DNA from: Scatophagus argus | Lineage: Eukaryota > Chordata > Actinopteri > Scatophagidae | Assembly (NCBI RefSeq): GCF_020382885.2 | Contig: NC_058514.1 | Span: 13,688,249 to 13,752,248, forward strand | Direction of reading: 5' to 3' | Length of the DNA: 64,000 nt | The notes under the pieces: model-generated | Seen by the model: the letters and a program-made list of their open reading frames with translations, nothing else | What the model was told of the DNA's origin: nothing | Database searches by the model: none | Made by a program: the position numbers and the translations under genes | In this document: positions 1 through 13,000 of the stretch, piece by piece | How positions within the stretch are numbered: position 1 is the first letter of the stretch | Layout: every line of letters begins with the position of its first letter

Positions 1-2
1 CA

Positions 3-341
3 TACAGGAGTCAGGAGAGTTTGCTGAAGGCCTCCATGACCGGTCTCTACCGCTCTGAGTCTCAGCTTTACCCGCACGTTGTCCTGCAGAGAGTCCCGAC
101 TCCAACAGCACCCTCTGCCCCTTCCGCTCCATCCGCCCCACTCTACCTCCACCTCCCGTCCTCCTCCGCTGCCTCCACACCCGTCCACACAACCTCCCAA
201 AGCCAGCCTCACATCATGGCGCAGTATCCCACCCCGACGTACCCACCCAACCCCAACACAGCTGTGCCCGCCTACCCCCACCCGACACCGGCGCCTATCT
301 ACCCCAACCCCAACCCAACACCACAGCGGCCATGGCAGTAG
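3..341 (+). CDS. C-terminal exon of an unidentified proline-rich protein (partial)
   Basis: An open frame (third frame) runs from the left edge to TAG at 339-341 with no in-frame stop, so this is the terminal part of a gene starting left of the window. About 112 residues are visible. The first third is mixed (ESLLKASMTGLYRSESQLY). The rest is low-complexity and rich in Pro, Ser, Ala and Thr, with triple PSA repeats and recurring Tyr-Pro units (PTPTYPPNPN, APIYPNPNPT) that resemble PY-type or SH3/WW-binding tails. A 3'UTR with a poly(A) signal follows, which supports a real 3' exon. I do not recognise the family. Whether the exon begins inside or before the window cannot be seen. Another 140-residue open frame overlaps it, but the chosen frame is the one open through the left edge. 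Confidence 0.55.
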   Translation, partial: YRSQESLLKASMTGLYRSESQLYPHVVLQRVPTPTAPSAPSAPSAPLYLHLPSSSAASTPVHTTSQSQPHIMAQYPTPTYPPNPNTAVPAYPHPTPAPIYPNPNPTPQRPWQ

Positions 342-1835
342 CTACAACTCCCACTTTCCATCATCTCAAGCGGACACGATAAGATGGTGTAGAAATGGAG
401 ATGCAGCCAGTGTAGAAGCTCCCCCTTTTGCTGCATGCTTGCTGAACTTTTCCTGCATTTTGGACTTAAAAGGAACTGAACACAGTTTTTTTTCTCCCTG
501 ATTCTTACTGATCTGCTGCTGCTGCTGCATTCTCTGCAAGAGGAGTTGCTTTCTTTTAGCCATCAGAATTTACAAGAAAACTTCAAGTAGCAACAAGGGA
601 ACAGAGGAAGCTTTACTTTAAAGTATGATGTTTATGAATGGTTCATAAAGGACTTTGACTGTGGCTGTGACTGTTTAGGCAGCTCAAATCTCTTGGCAGT
701 GTTGATTTTTTTTTACTAGTTTATGTTAAGAAAAGGACCCTATCAGCCTTCCTGAGGTCCACATAATCTAATCATGTGAATGAAAGGTTTCAGACAACTT
801 TAAAGCTCTTGTTAATGTGTGGTGGTATTTTTCCACACTGTGTGGAGAAAACAGACTAACAATAGGAATTTATGTTTAGCAAAGACACTGTGATTGAAAT
901 GCCGCCATCTCTGCAAATACTGAATGCAGCCAATTTTGTGCTGTTTGTATTAATTTAATGATACAGCGATCGTTTTAAATTGATCCTTTCTTTCTCAGCA
1001 GAATTGTTAACTAAATGTAAATTTTTTCTGTGTTTGTTTATTTGTATTTGTCTGAAATTCCACAACTCATTCTGTCATAATGATTTTTCATAAAAGCTTT
1101 TTTGATGGTTGTTGGACTGGTAAAGTGTTCTGGACAAAGTCATTGAGGGCCACTGATGGATTTAGGAATACGAAATACGAAATTAGACCTTGTCAAATAA
1201 TAAGTGTGAATAACAATCAAAAGTCTGGTTTGAACCTGAGGGAGGTTCAGACAATAAGTTCTTTATCGCAGAAAAATCACTGTAAAATTGATTTTCAATT
1301 TCTAAAAAAGCTCTTGTGTTACAGCTACTGCAAACATTAATGAAGTCAGACACACCACCAGGACTGCTTTTCCGTCTTTGATGCACTGCAAAATGCACAG
1401 ACATGCACTGATAGGTAAAGTTCGAGCAGGGAGATGAAGGAACTTCTGAACCATGTCGACCTAAAAACTGATTCACTTGAATTCTCTGAACCTGTGCAGC
1501 AAATGAGGATTTTGCTCCTAAACTCATTGTTTTTCAAATAATTAACCTTAAACATTTATTATTCCCTTGATCCATGTACATACATTTTTAATCATAAACT
1601 TTATCCAAAAGCCCCTTTAATGTCGCTTTAGTCAGTTTCCACTCTAGCTTAATCCTAAAAGAGGGACTTGAGTAGACACACTAATAAATCTGCACTTTAC
1701 ATTTTTTGAAGGGGGGGATATAAACTACTTCTACAGGACAGTCCTCATATTTCTCTTACTGTTATTATTGAATTGTCTGTTGTACAATAATAAGACTGCC
1801 ATGAAAGCTGAATAAAGAGATTTTTGCTTAGTTGA
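342..1835 (+). other. 3'UTR of the proline-rich gene, with poly(A) signal
   Basis: About 1.5 kb of non-coding sequence follows the stop at 341. A canonical AATAAA lies at 1811-1816, and a short T-rich stretch follows. A (CTG) run sits at 513-528. No other coding sequence is supported here. Short open frames at 1080-1340 and on the minus strand at 1183-1555 show no recognisable domain. That this is a single 3'UTR is inference from the stop codon and the poly(A) signal. Confidence 0.5.
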
Positions 1836-3803
1836 ACAGTTCACAGCATGTGGCTTTAATGTGTGCTATGACAAAAGAGGGGAAGAGGGGAAAAACAGAT
1901 GAAGGAAATAGATGAAGGAAGAAAGAAAAGAGAGTCAGAAACTGTATTTGTTCCTTAAATCAAGGCTAGAAAAATTCATGTGATGTTAGAAAAAAGTGAA
2001 TTTTTATTCATACATAATCAATATATCATAATTTTCTATTTCAAAATCCATACAAAATTAAATAATACATATAAATACACTCAGCTAAATAGATGAAATT
2101 TTAGCAGTTAACTGTAGTTACCGGCTTTGTTTAAATAAAAGAGATAGGCATCAGTTTCAGACTGTAGTTTGTGCTTACTCCAGGTAGATGTCAAACTTTT
2201 AAACTTGGATAAGGAGGAATGGAGGCGAGCTGCTGTTTCGGTCATACATAAACACTAATCCACAGGAAGTGACCACAAGCACGATGTGCATGCAAAAAAA
2301 AACAGACAGTAAAATCAGGTAGAATACAAACTGCAAGCAATGTAAATCACCTGTATGGCAAAGATACACTTAAAACATACATCTTTGCATTAAAGGGTGG
2401 AAAATCAACACCTGCTCATTTGTTTTGTCTGTCCAGTAGATAGTTGTATGTGTGTCTTTGCGAGTTTTGGGAGCTTTCAGTGTGTAAACAAGCAAGGACG
2501 GACCACACGAGAGAAGAGACGAGGCGGAAAACAAAGAGGTAAGGTGGAGTTTTGTGTTTAGCTTCAGCTTTTCCCACCTTAATAATTCAATTAGGGATGA
2601 TCAGACTGAGGAAAGGGGATTTTGTGCAGGTGAGGAAAATCATTGTCTTAACAACTTAAAGCACAGATTTTAAGAAGAGTGACATTGTGACCTCCCCCAC
2701 CCCCTAACTTTGCTCAATTGCTGGATACCTGCAGGATAACAAATGCTATTTGATTCCATGAACGCTCAACATTGGATGTAATGTAGCCAAATACTGCGGT
2801 TTGACTAACTTCAGACTGCACCAAATATGTGACAAGGGGTGTTTCTTGAGGGATTTCTTATTTTCTATCTCTCAGAAAGAGGAAAAACAGTAAAAATCCC
2901 CCAAAGTACCGTATCTTCATCTCTTTAACCAAATCACACACATTTAGGCTATTCTGTGTGCGATATTTTGGGGAGGCTCATCTCACACTATGAAAATCTC
3001 TCGCTTAAAAGAAAACCTTCCCTCAAAACTCAACCAAAGAACAAAATGCATAAGACACTGCTACAGAGAGGCAAAACTGAGACAGGATGGGTAACCAGAA
3101 GAGTATCATGTTAAAATGTATTCTCATGTGACTTTGACTTTAATTTATATAATGAATAATTGACTTTCAGAAATTCAAATGAAACTTAAAAATGTATGAG
3201 ATCCATCAACATGTAAAAAAAAATGCATAAATGTGTGTGTTTTTGCATCTACATAAAGGAGACTGAAGTAGAGGTGGAGTGACCCAAATAACCCCAACAC
3301 ATATTTTTAACTTGTATTGGTAGCCATGCAAATGGTTTTGGCTGTATTTGTCCTGGTTTTGAGAGTCATGCCTCCATCTCAAAACATTTGTAGTGCTCAC
3401 ACCATTGAAAAGTACATTTAAATAACTGAACAGCAGCATCTCTCTCCCGAAACAGTTATCCTAATTACTGTACTTATTAGACCTTCTTGGTGCAAATGAG
3501 GCACTCAAAGGGTCTATTGAAAGTCTGAAAATAGCCTTAAAACTCAGCAGGGTTGCTCCACAGTGCTGATGACTCTCAATGTGCACAAAGTCTCCTCTAT
3601 TGCTAAAAATAGACCGCTCACCATGTTCAAGTGACTAGTGCAGGACAGAAAGAAACAACAGCCCGAGGAAGTTTGAAAGACATACAGATTTCCAGATACA
3701 GTTTCAGGGGTTATAAGTTGTAAAGAACCCATCTCCTCTTTTGTTACACATGTTTCTGACATGGGATGAAGTTAAATGTTGATAACCACTCTCTTTCTTA
3801 GAT
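1836..3803 (+). other. Intergenic stretch with a possible non-coding first exon of the GPCR gene
   Basis: No coding sequence was seen. A consensus donor (GAG then gtaagg) ends a possible untranslated exon at 2538, and a pyrimidine-rich acceptor (ctttcttag) ends at 3801, two bases before the GPCR start codon. Together they suggest a 5'UTR exon of about 2440-2538 spliced over a 1.26 kb intron. This is an inference from splice signals alone. Confidence 0.3.
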
Positions 3804-6235
3804 ATGATCATGTTAAGTTCCAGGTTTCGTGATATCATCACACAACAATGCGATATGGACTGGGATGAGGTCTGGTTTGCCATTGAACTTATCATCCTGA
3901 TCACAGGAGTGGTGGCTAACACTGCCTTGCTTTGGCTATTTCTGCAGGAAAGGAAATCACTGTCAGTCTCACAGGTAGGTACAGCACTCCCAACCCGCTC
4001 TGAGGTATTTCATTAAAATGTTATGCAGGAGTGAGATTCAGCCAGGATACCTGGTTAACTTAGAGTCAGGTGTAGGAATGTCATAGAAACTTCTGATCCT
4101 GTCAGCTTTTCGAGTTACATTAGATAACATTTTTTAAATCTCTAAATCATGTCCTAACTTTCAGACAGATTATGTTTCTCAAACGAAAAGCCAAATTGAC
4201 AAATCAACACATCAACGCCTCCTAGGAGAAGTTGCCAAGGAAAAGGCTGCCTGGGCTATTCTTCAGCCAAGTTTCCATTATACAGTTTGATATAGACATT
4301 CCACTGACTGGGCAATGATTTACACTAGACTAAAAGACTAAAAGGCATACAACATACACAAACCATCCTATTCTTAAATGCGAATCTATTTAACCTAAAC
4401 CTGTGTCTAAAACTTTGTCTTTCAGGTTCTGGGTGTGAATCTTGTTGCAATGGATTTTATCTACCTGTCTTTTATGCCTGTCAGCTTGGCGTATAACACT
4501 CTTCAGAAAGCCAACAATTCAGGTAAACAGTGCTGGAGACTGGTTGCAGTAACCATACCAATCCAATTCTATCATCTATTTGGAATTTTAATGAACCTTG
4601 TCTTGCAATGTTGCACCTTTGATGAATTGCAGACTGATCTTTGAGTGCATGAAACAGTCCAAAATAAAGGAAAGAAATCATATTAATTGTGTGGCACTAT
4701 TCACTTTTAAATCTGCCATGCCAGTGTATTAAAGGCATCACAAAAGATGGTGCTTCATGGTTTGCAAACTAAACTATATTAAATAAACTATATTCTTTTT
4801 GTTCCATTGGAGACTGCGGTAACTATACCTTGCTTGATGGTTCATTGTGGTTGGCTTGTGCCAGTTTGTTTCCAGCTAGGATGTTACATACAGTTAGCTC
4901 CTTAGCTATTGTAATTACACAAATTCTATGATTTATACCATAGAAGATAAACTTATGTCCTCATTTTATGCTCTATACCAACTGATGGTCATTTACTTTT
5001 TGTACCCCAACCCAGTATGTATTAGGGGGAATGGAAACCAGGTTAGTGACTGGGTGGGGAAGATCAGGTTTTGGGATAGGAATGGTTGAACTTGTGATAT
5101 ATGTGAAGTCGTTTGGTCTTGTCCTATGGAATGTCTATGTCTGGCATTTCCTGCAATTTCCCAATGGTCTAAATGTGATCCCAGAACAATAAGTTAAATT
5201 ACTCAAGGGTCTCAAATATGATTGCAAAAGGAAAGCGCTAATCCTATTATTGTCTGTTCACCAATCTTTTCAGCCATTATCTGGCAAGAGCTCAGCTCTC
5301 CACGCCCAGTGGATGTGGCAAGAGGAATCTTCAGTATGTTCAACCTGATTGGTTGTCCCATGCTGTTGACCTGTATGTGTATTGAGCGCTACCTGGCGGT
5401 GGTTAGACCTGTGCTGTACTTGAGAATGAGGAAGTGGGAGTACCGAATGCTTGTCTCTGTTGCGGTATGGTGTGTGACCTTCTCCTCCTGTTTAGCTTCA
5501 GGTAAGTGTTGGTTGAAGAGTTCAGCAAAAAAACTCTGTACCAGTCTTCCATCAACAGCAAAACAGTAGTCTTCTTCTTGAATATAGTCATTAAAATAAA
5601 CAGCCACAAACATTTTTAAACTATCTCTTACATAATTAACTATACTTAATTGCATTACTATTACAAAATTTAAAAAAACAATGTTAAAATTTTGATTGTT
5701 TTGACGATAAATTCAGTTTGAATAACGAAACGAGGAATTTCAGGAAGCAACTTACCTCTAAAGTGGAATTTTATGTTTTAAAAAGTTTTGATTTTAATTT
5801 CCTTGTTTTTTTACAGGTTTAATGGATAATACAGCCGTCATTATGATGCCTGTTTTCTCGATTGTCTCCTGCCTCTTCCTCATAATGCTAGCCTGCCTTG
5901 GCGGTATAGTCTGGTCACTGTGGCAGCAAAGTCCAGCCCACAGCACATATGGTAACCAAGCTCGTTCTGAGTCACCCTTAAAAAGACAGGCAGTGGTGAA
6001 TGTGTTGGCTGTGGTGGTGCCTGCAGTGATATCGTACCTTCCAGTCCTGGTGATGACTCCCATGGCCTTAGGCATCTTCTATGGGAAACACTCTTTTCAT
6101 GGGGAGTATTGTGATGTTTCTGAATTATCTGCTTTATTCCCTAAGTTTGGGGTGCTCATAGGTCCTCTGTTCTACTTCTCCAAGGCAAAACAAATTTGCT
6201 GCCTTAGTGGAACAAGAAAGAAATGTAATAAATAG
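3804..6235 (+). CDS. Class A (rhodopsin-like) G protein-coupled receptor, ligand unknown
   Basis: Four coding exons, 3804-3974, 4426-4522, 5274-5501 and 5817-6235, join in frame to 304 aa. Introns are GT-AG with phases 0, 1 and 1. Seven hydrophobic segments fit TM1 (about 22-48), TM2 (58-80, with NLVAMD, close to the NLxxxD motif), TM3 (105-130), TM4 (148-165, W155), TM5 (172-200), TM6 (222-245) and TM7 (268-290). The ICL2 motif is IERYLAVVRPV, so the E/DRY arginine is R128. A Cys pair after TM7 could be palmitoylated. Oddities: the usual TM3 cysteine (3.25) is D103, the second extracellular loop is only about ten residues and has no Cys, TM6 has SYLP instead of CWLP, and TM7 has GPLFY instead of NPxxY. 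The start was chosen at the first of two nearby ATGs, right after a likely acceptor. It is expected in the plasma membrane. I cannot name the subfamily or an orthologue. Confidence 0.8.
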
Positions 6236-6300
6236 AGACACAGTGCTATATAGCATCAATGTTATTAAACAGTAAATGTGTGTTTTATTTTTTTTGTTCA
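6236..6300 (+). terminator. Poly(A) region of the GPCR gene
   Basis: An ATTAAA variant poly(A) signal at 6264-6269 lies 29 bases after the stop codon. It is followed by a GT/T-rich downstream element (about 6277-6298). This predicts a very short 3'UTR ending near 6285. Confidence 0.45.
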
Positions 6301-9300
6301 ATGTTATATCATAAACAACAATTTTAAAATTTATGAAATTAATTTAATCAATATTTTAAATCAAAGTTATATATGATACGATATCAGTGATATGATATAC
6401 AATATGAGCTACATGATCAGTGGAGCACCACTTCACTGGAAACTCGGGTGAAGTTGTTACATCCTTCCTGATGAAAATGGGCAAGAAGTTAACTTTTTGA
6501 CACAACAATAAAGGAATTATGCTCATAAAGTAATGTAATGATATAAGAGGTATAAGAGGTCTTTTCACCCATTCCACTTGACTGAACACTGTTTTCCATG
6601 GATGTGTGAGCATGTGGAACTGCCATGTTTTGTGCATTTGTCTTAATCTCATGCCTACATGTGTAAAACTTTCACTTCATATAGATCAAACATTGTTAGC
6701 TCTTTTGGGTTCAAGTGTTTTTAAATTGTTTAGTATAATGGGAATGGAACACTTTTCATTTTAGGAAAATAGTACAGTATCATCAGCATAAAATCAGATT
6801 TTAGTTTCACAAACATGTATCTTGACCAAGTACTTTTTAATTAGTCCTAATTGCTATGCTTTTCTACCTTGTTTGCTACTGCTTTATCTGAGCAAAATCA
6901 GGAAAGATTTTATAAAAAGCTTATTAAAATGATATTTTTGTAAAGCTGTTGCAGACAATCTTCTATATGAGTTAGCACTAGTCTGTATTTGGCAGTCAAA
7001 AAAGGAAACTAGAACACTTAGGAAATGATAAAGCGGCATGTGACCCACTTTTGTTCACCACTAAAATGTTTCAGTTGGTTTTCATTCGTTTCATTTCAGA
7101 TGTCCATGTTGTCATGAAAATGTATGTATTGAAATGATTGATAAAAAATGAGAAAAGCCTTATGTGTGTGCTCCTTGCCTTAAGTCAAGGCTCCACTACT
7201 GATTCAACATGTTCAGTCAGCCAAAAAACCATTGACTAGAAGCAATGGTGCAAGACACACCACAAAAACTAGAGCCATAGGTGTCCACTGATGGTCCAGC
7301 ATTGGCTGACAGTTTGCCTGGTCTACGTAGTTCAGTTGTCTGCTTGCTTTTCATGGTTGTAGATAGAACTTTTGACCCTCAATCCATTTTTCCCAATTGT
7401 AGATTTACCACACTGTCGAAAACGTCCATGTGATATGTTAAGTAGCAGTGCGCACCAGAAAATAGGGCTCCCTTGAAAGCCACTGTATAATTCAAACCCT
7501 GATAAAGACAAAATAGAATTAGAAGGATTTACGAAAAAATGTTTTACTCTCAAAAAGCTTCATCCTCCATTCCTTATTACAGCAGATACATCAACAACAA
7601 TTCGTACATACATTTTATGTTTTGATAAATGGGCATGTTCAATATATTTTAGTGCCCATTTCAAATGGCACTGATGGCAATGGAAAATACTATCCTGTAC
7701 CAAGAGTTCTGCTTATAAAGCCAACGATAACAGCTGAGTTACAATTGAATCTTGTCAGAAATAACATGTGATCAAGGCAACAAAATCAAATTATGTTTTC
7801 AAGATTTGAGGAACCAGTGATACAACCAGAGTTTTACATGTCACTGAATTTAAAATAAAATCCACCCTCACATACTCTTACACTTTTAATATGAGTCTAC
7901 AATACATTTCAGGGGATTTTCTGTCATAAAATCCAATTTAGTTTTTTAAGTAAACTCACTTTCTCTCATCTTGCCAGCCCCAGAAGACTGGCGATAACTG
8001 GTCTTGTGGCTTCACTGATAAGTTTTGTGTGGTTTATTTTGCCATACATGATGATACCTGTAAATATTTATATCATGCATGCTGGGATGATATGAATTTG
8101 GCCACTTCATTCTGGTACAAAAATAAAAAAACACCAAACTACTAACTTGATCCAGAATTTTTTGAAACAATTTTGAGATGCTCGAAGGTAGAGTTTTCTT
8201 TTACAAGACGCAGATGTGGTCATGGAACATTCAGACAGAGATAAACAGCTACATTACTGTCTCCCTCGCAACATAAATACTATGGCTATTTTCTGTGTAA
8301 TGGTGCTGCAGCTAACAGGAAGGGTAAGGAGGAGGAGCCTATTAAGACATGACACAGAAGTATTTAAATATGCTCTAAAAACACATTGGTTTATCCCTTG
8401 TTAACACTGAAAAACATTCTCCCACCCATGATGGATCTTCCATATTTTCCCAGGAGTTCAGTGTACAGTAGATTACCTTCACAGAACTGTCTGCAGTACA
8501 GTAAATATGTGATATGTGAACACACAGTATACGCATACTAGGGCTCAGTCCATTAGTGCACATTCAGTAAGTCACTTGACAAACTTTATGGAGAAACAGT
8601 CCATGTACAGACCCCTTCAGCTCAGTTATGTGATTTTTTTCTGAGGATGCTTCTGTACTTATACTTAACGGATGTGGTTTTGGAGGTTGTTATCACATTC
8701 CTCTGTAGTAGAAGATTTCTCCAAGTCTGAGACAGCTACATACACGCATGCTTTGTGACATGAAAATTGGTAGTCAGTATTATGCAAAGTGGGACTGAGG
8801 AATCTTCAGCATATACATAAAACAAAATTACTTTTCAGCGAAGGGTGCAATTTTGAAAATAAGGACATGTTGTTCTGTTTCAGCTCCTTCCTTCTTACAG
8901 AGGAACATCAGATGTGCCTGTTGGTAGAACCTGTTTCCATGCCAACTCTTTATCCTGGGACTACTACTGTAAACAGAACTCAATATTCAAGTATTCATTT
9001 AATTAAAAACAGCCCCAAAGTAAAGCTTTCTCTATGTAACCCATTTCCTCTTCCGTATTTCATGGTGGAAATAGCTTGCTGGTAAAATTGGACATGTCTG
9101 CTGTTGATGCCAGATGTTGGCTTCCTGTAACTGAGTTCTAAAATCTTTTGGACACAATAATTTTTGAACGGTATAAAGTCAAATAATTATTTGATAACCA
9201 GTTCTGAATGTGCACTCACTCAGTGCTCAGATGATTCTATGACGGTTGCAGAGTGCTGACAAAATCAGACCTGCTTTCTAAATAATTTAACATAGAGACA

Positions 9301-10046
9301 TGATTAAAAATCATCAGGTCTAAATGATACAGTAAATGTGGTTTGTGGTGCCGTGCTCCCTAAAGTCTTTCAAACAGAGTGTAACTTGAAAACTAGCTTT
9401 GGTGGGTGTGGTGTGAAGGCATCTCCATATTTCCTTACTAAATAAGTCTATAATTCTTAAGGGAGAAAAGGGGCAGACATTCTTTTCAGACTTCTTCAGT
9501 GCTTATTGTACAAACATTACTCAGCAGAGTATTTTTTCATGAGGGGATCTTTACAAAAACAGAGTAAAAAAAATGGAACAGTCATGATACAAAAAGCACA
9601 TAAGTCATCACTGGATACCGAAAGGTTTTGCAACTGTCAAAGGTTTGAGGAGTTTCTATAGCAGCACTGCACATGGCAGGAGACTGATTCTCCTATGTAG
9701 ATCACTCTGCTGTGGAAAGTCTGGCTTTTAGCCCCTCTGAGGATGTTGATGTGTCACTGAGGAAGACACTGAATCCCCACAGGCTCAGGGGAAACTTGAA
9801 TCTCATTTTCATTCAGGCAAGAGCTAGTGGGACCAACAGGTTAGCCATAATAATTCCTCTTCACTTGGTCTTCTATCTGCAAGGCTTCCTCGAGGGCGTA
9901 ATGTTGCAGCCTTTAGTACAAGTCCAGTGGGTTCAATTGTGCAAGGTCTGATCAGTCGGTCCCAGAATGAAAACAGCCAAGTCCTTGGCAAATGGCAAGA
10001 AAACGGCACAAGAGAATGTGAGAAGGGCTGATAGTCTGTGTGCCCT
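6301..10046 (-). other. Intergenic DNA and presumed 3'UTR of bmal2
   Basis: No coding sequence was found between the GPCR 3' end and the bmal2 stop codon. The part adjoining 10046 must include the bmal2 3'UTR. One candidate minus-strand AATAAA is at about 8033 (TTTATT on the plus strand), which would give a UTR of about 2 kb, but this is not decisive. The two genes converge here tail to tail. Short open frames at 8216, 8789 and 9712-9951 show no domain and look like chance. Confidence 0.4.
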
Positions 10047-13000
10047 CTAGAAAGGCCAGTGTAAGTCCTCAAAGTCCCCTGACTGACCCATGTTTACATC
10101 GGTCTCCAGCAAGCTCATGATGACCGCCATGGCTGCCTCGTCACTGCTGAAGCTGCTCAGCCCTGGCACCACCATGCTGTCCAAATCGAGCTGTGATGGC
10201 TCACCTGGGTCAGACAGGGCAACGAAAATACAAACACCCTTTGAAACTCTGATTTTGCAGAACATCACCTATCTGCGGTCATCAATTTGTTTTATTATTC
10301 AGAGATGAATTGCTTTAGATTATCTCTCACTGTGCCTTGTTCACTTCAGTTTCTACAAAAAAGGTCTAATTGCAGACCTTTGGGGAGTCCAGGTGTGTGG
10401 AAGTAGGGTCCCTTGAAATGCCACAAAAAATTATAAAAGCAAATAGGATTGTTTACATGGCTAATGTAAGTTTTTTCTCTGAGTAAGAGAAGATAACAGT
10501 AATTTCTGTACCTAATGTTAGAATTTTAACATTAGTGAGGTAGAAAGTTTAGGTAGTTTAGGCAAACATAAGTAACTGAAATAAAACACTGCAATTGAGA
10601 ACACATATAAATGGATGCTTTAATATTCCTGGACTAATAAATGTTAGCGTCTCCAGCATGCTAACTTAACCCGCACTGTACCTAATATGCACGTTAACAC
10701 TGCTTTAAGTCTTGAGTACGAAAATTAATGTTCTTAAATTAAGTTCTTAGGGCGAAAGAGGTAGCTAAGAAATGCACCTTACTTCATGTCCCAGGATTTA
10801 GTTACTGTTACGTTTTTGTTAGATAGACATAGGACCCATTGCATGTCATTGCACTGCTCTTTTCTTTTATTTCATCTATTTGGAGTGAACTTCTTTGCAG
10901 AAAAAAAAACTGTTAACCTCGGATGGGTTTTACTATTGCCCTTCTGACAGTACCTGTGCTTTCAGAAGTTGCGCTGCTAGTACCCGCCGCCGTCCCCGAG
11001 TCAGACTGGGACTGTGATGAACTGCCTGCTGCCTCCTCTCTGCTGGATGCCTGGAATAAGTCATATCATGTTAAAACACTGAAAATGGTCTCATGTTTTC
11101 CTTTCCTCCACTGAAGTGTGTAATTAAAGGCAGGAAAACAACTTGTAGAAGTAGCTCATGTCTTAATGTCTGAAATTTTCCATATGTCTCAAGGTTTAGC
11201 ATGTCTCACTTGTGAGCATGCTGTGGTGGAATGACAAGTCAAATCTTCAAGTATAAGTAATACAATTAAAAAACACAATTAAGTAATAGTGCTTCATATT
11301 ATTGTTGCAGTGTCCTGTTCACCTGTACGAGATGTTTTCAAATTATGTGCCAGCATCGCAAGAACTCCTCATGTCACCATTCATTTGGTTAAAAGTGTAA
11401 AATGTGGGAGAGACTCAATTTAATCTGCATATAAAAACCACACAGCACCAAACCTAGCATAAAACCACATGCCACCATACATTTACATAAACATATCTAT
11501 CAGAATGTCTAAACACATTTCCATATAAACTCATGCATTTGAATTAAACCTCCTAATGTCACCTTAATTGACGAGAAAAACAGGAAAATGCAAATAATGT
11601 CTCTAAAGCATTGTGAGGTAAAAGATTCAAAAAATGGAAACACTAAGGTAAAGTATACACTGAAAAACAAAATATTTTTACTCCATTTATAACCTGATCA
11701 CAAGGCCAACAGGCACACTGAGTATGCTGTGATTTCATAAATGTTAACAAAAAGAGTACAATTTGCCTCCAAGTAAATGTGCTGTACTGATGAAGAGGTC
11801 ACTCACACTCCTGCTGGTTTGTGGAGAAACCAGTGGACATTTCTCCTGGGCTGGGCCGAACGGACTGGAAGCTCCGCTTGATGGAGAGGAGTTCATCCTG
11901 CTGAAAAACAGGTCAGAACACAGCGGGAGATCATGTATTATAGTGCTCTTCTGGGCTACTAAAAATGTTTTGTACATAAAGTGAATTTATATCCTTTTCA
12001 TATTTGATGTATCCTACCGCTACCTGCCACTTATTTAACTCATGTCTACGCCAACTTTTAACCCATTCCTGCATCTTAAATAAACACTGATTGAATACAG
12101 ATTTTTTTTTCATTGTGGAGTACATATGTACAGAGAGGGCACCTGTAAGTGTCAATGAGCTCATTTGCAATTTGGGTCCCTATACTGCCAGCGTAGATCA
12201 TTGTGCCAGCACCACTGGAAATGCCAGGAATTACAGGTATTTGCTTTGTGTCTTCTGTGGAAGAAAAAGAGTCAAACTTTACATAAAAAAAATCACACAC
12301 AGGAGATAAATGCCCATATGAATACACAGTATATGTTTCTTACCCTGAATTGCTTTCGAGCTGCCTGCCTCCTCATCTTTTGTGTGACCGGTCCCCCTGC
12401 TGGTGCATAAGAAGATTAATGCTGGTATCACATGAACAAACTGCACTTCAATACTGAGCTACGGCAGCATAAAGAAAACATGGGTGAAAAACCTGAATGG
12501 ATGAGTTTGTAACACCTTGCTCATTGTATCTGAACACTTAACCAAATCTTCATTACTGAATCAATACTTACGAGATAACCCTGTTTAAAGACACGATAAA
12601 CTCAACTTCTTTGGTCCACGGATTTGTGAAGCTAAACCACTGACTTTGGAGTGAAATATAGGAGCCATATTTTGTTTTGAACTTGTAGCACGACGTCTCA
12701 GTCTTCTCTTTGCTTCGAAGAGCTGCCAAGAGATTGGAGTGTCATCACAAAGTACAGTCAAAAATGATGAACAAATATTGCTACAAGGTCAGTTTCTTGA
12801 AATAATATACATAGTGCTATATAAGTGGATGGATGGATAACGTTTTGGGGTGCAGTTATTCCAAATAGGTTCTAAATTTAAGAATATGTAGGATTTAAGC
12901 TGCCAACTGTGGCTGCTTTGTTCCATCACCTTGCCTGTGTTTCTCTGCAAGGTGCTGCAGGTCGTCCTGGTGGAAGTACTCATAACACGACGTGCCGAGA

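Noticed and set aside
10511-10534. Nine-base perfect hairpin (CTAATGTTA ... TAACATTAG) in the last bmal2 intron
   Set aside because: AT-rich short stems of this size are expected by chance in tens of kilobases, and no context gives it a role.
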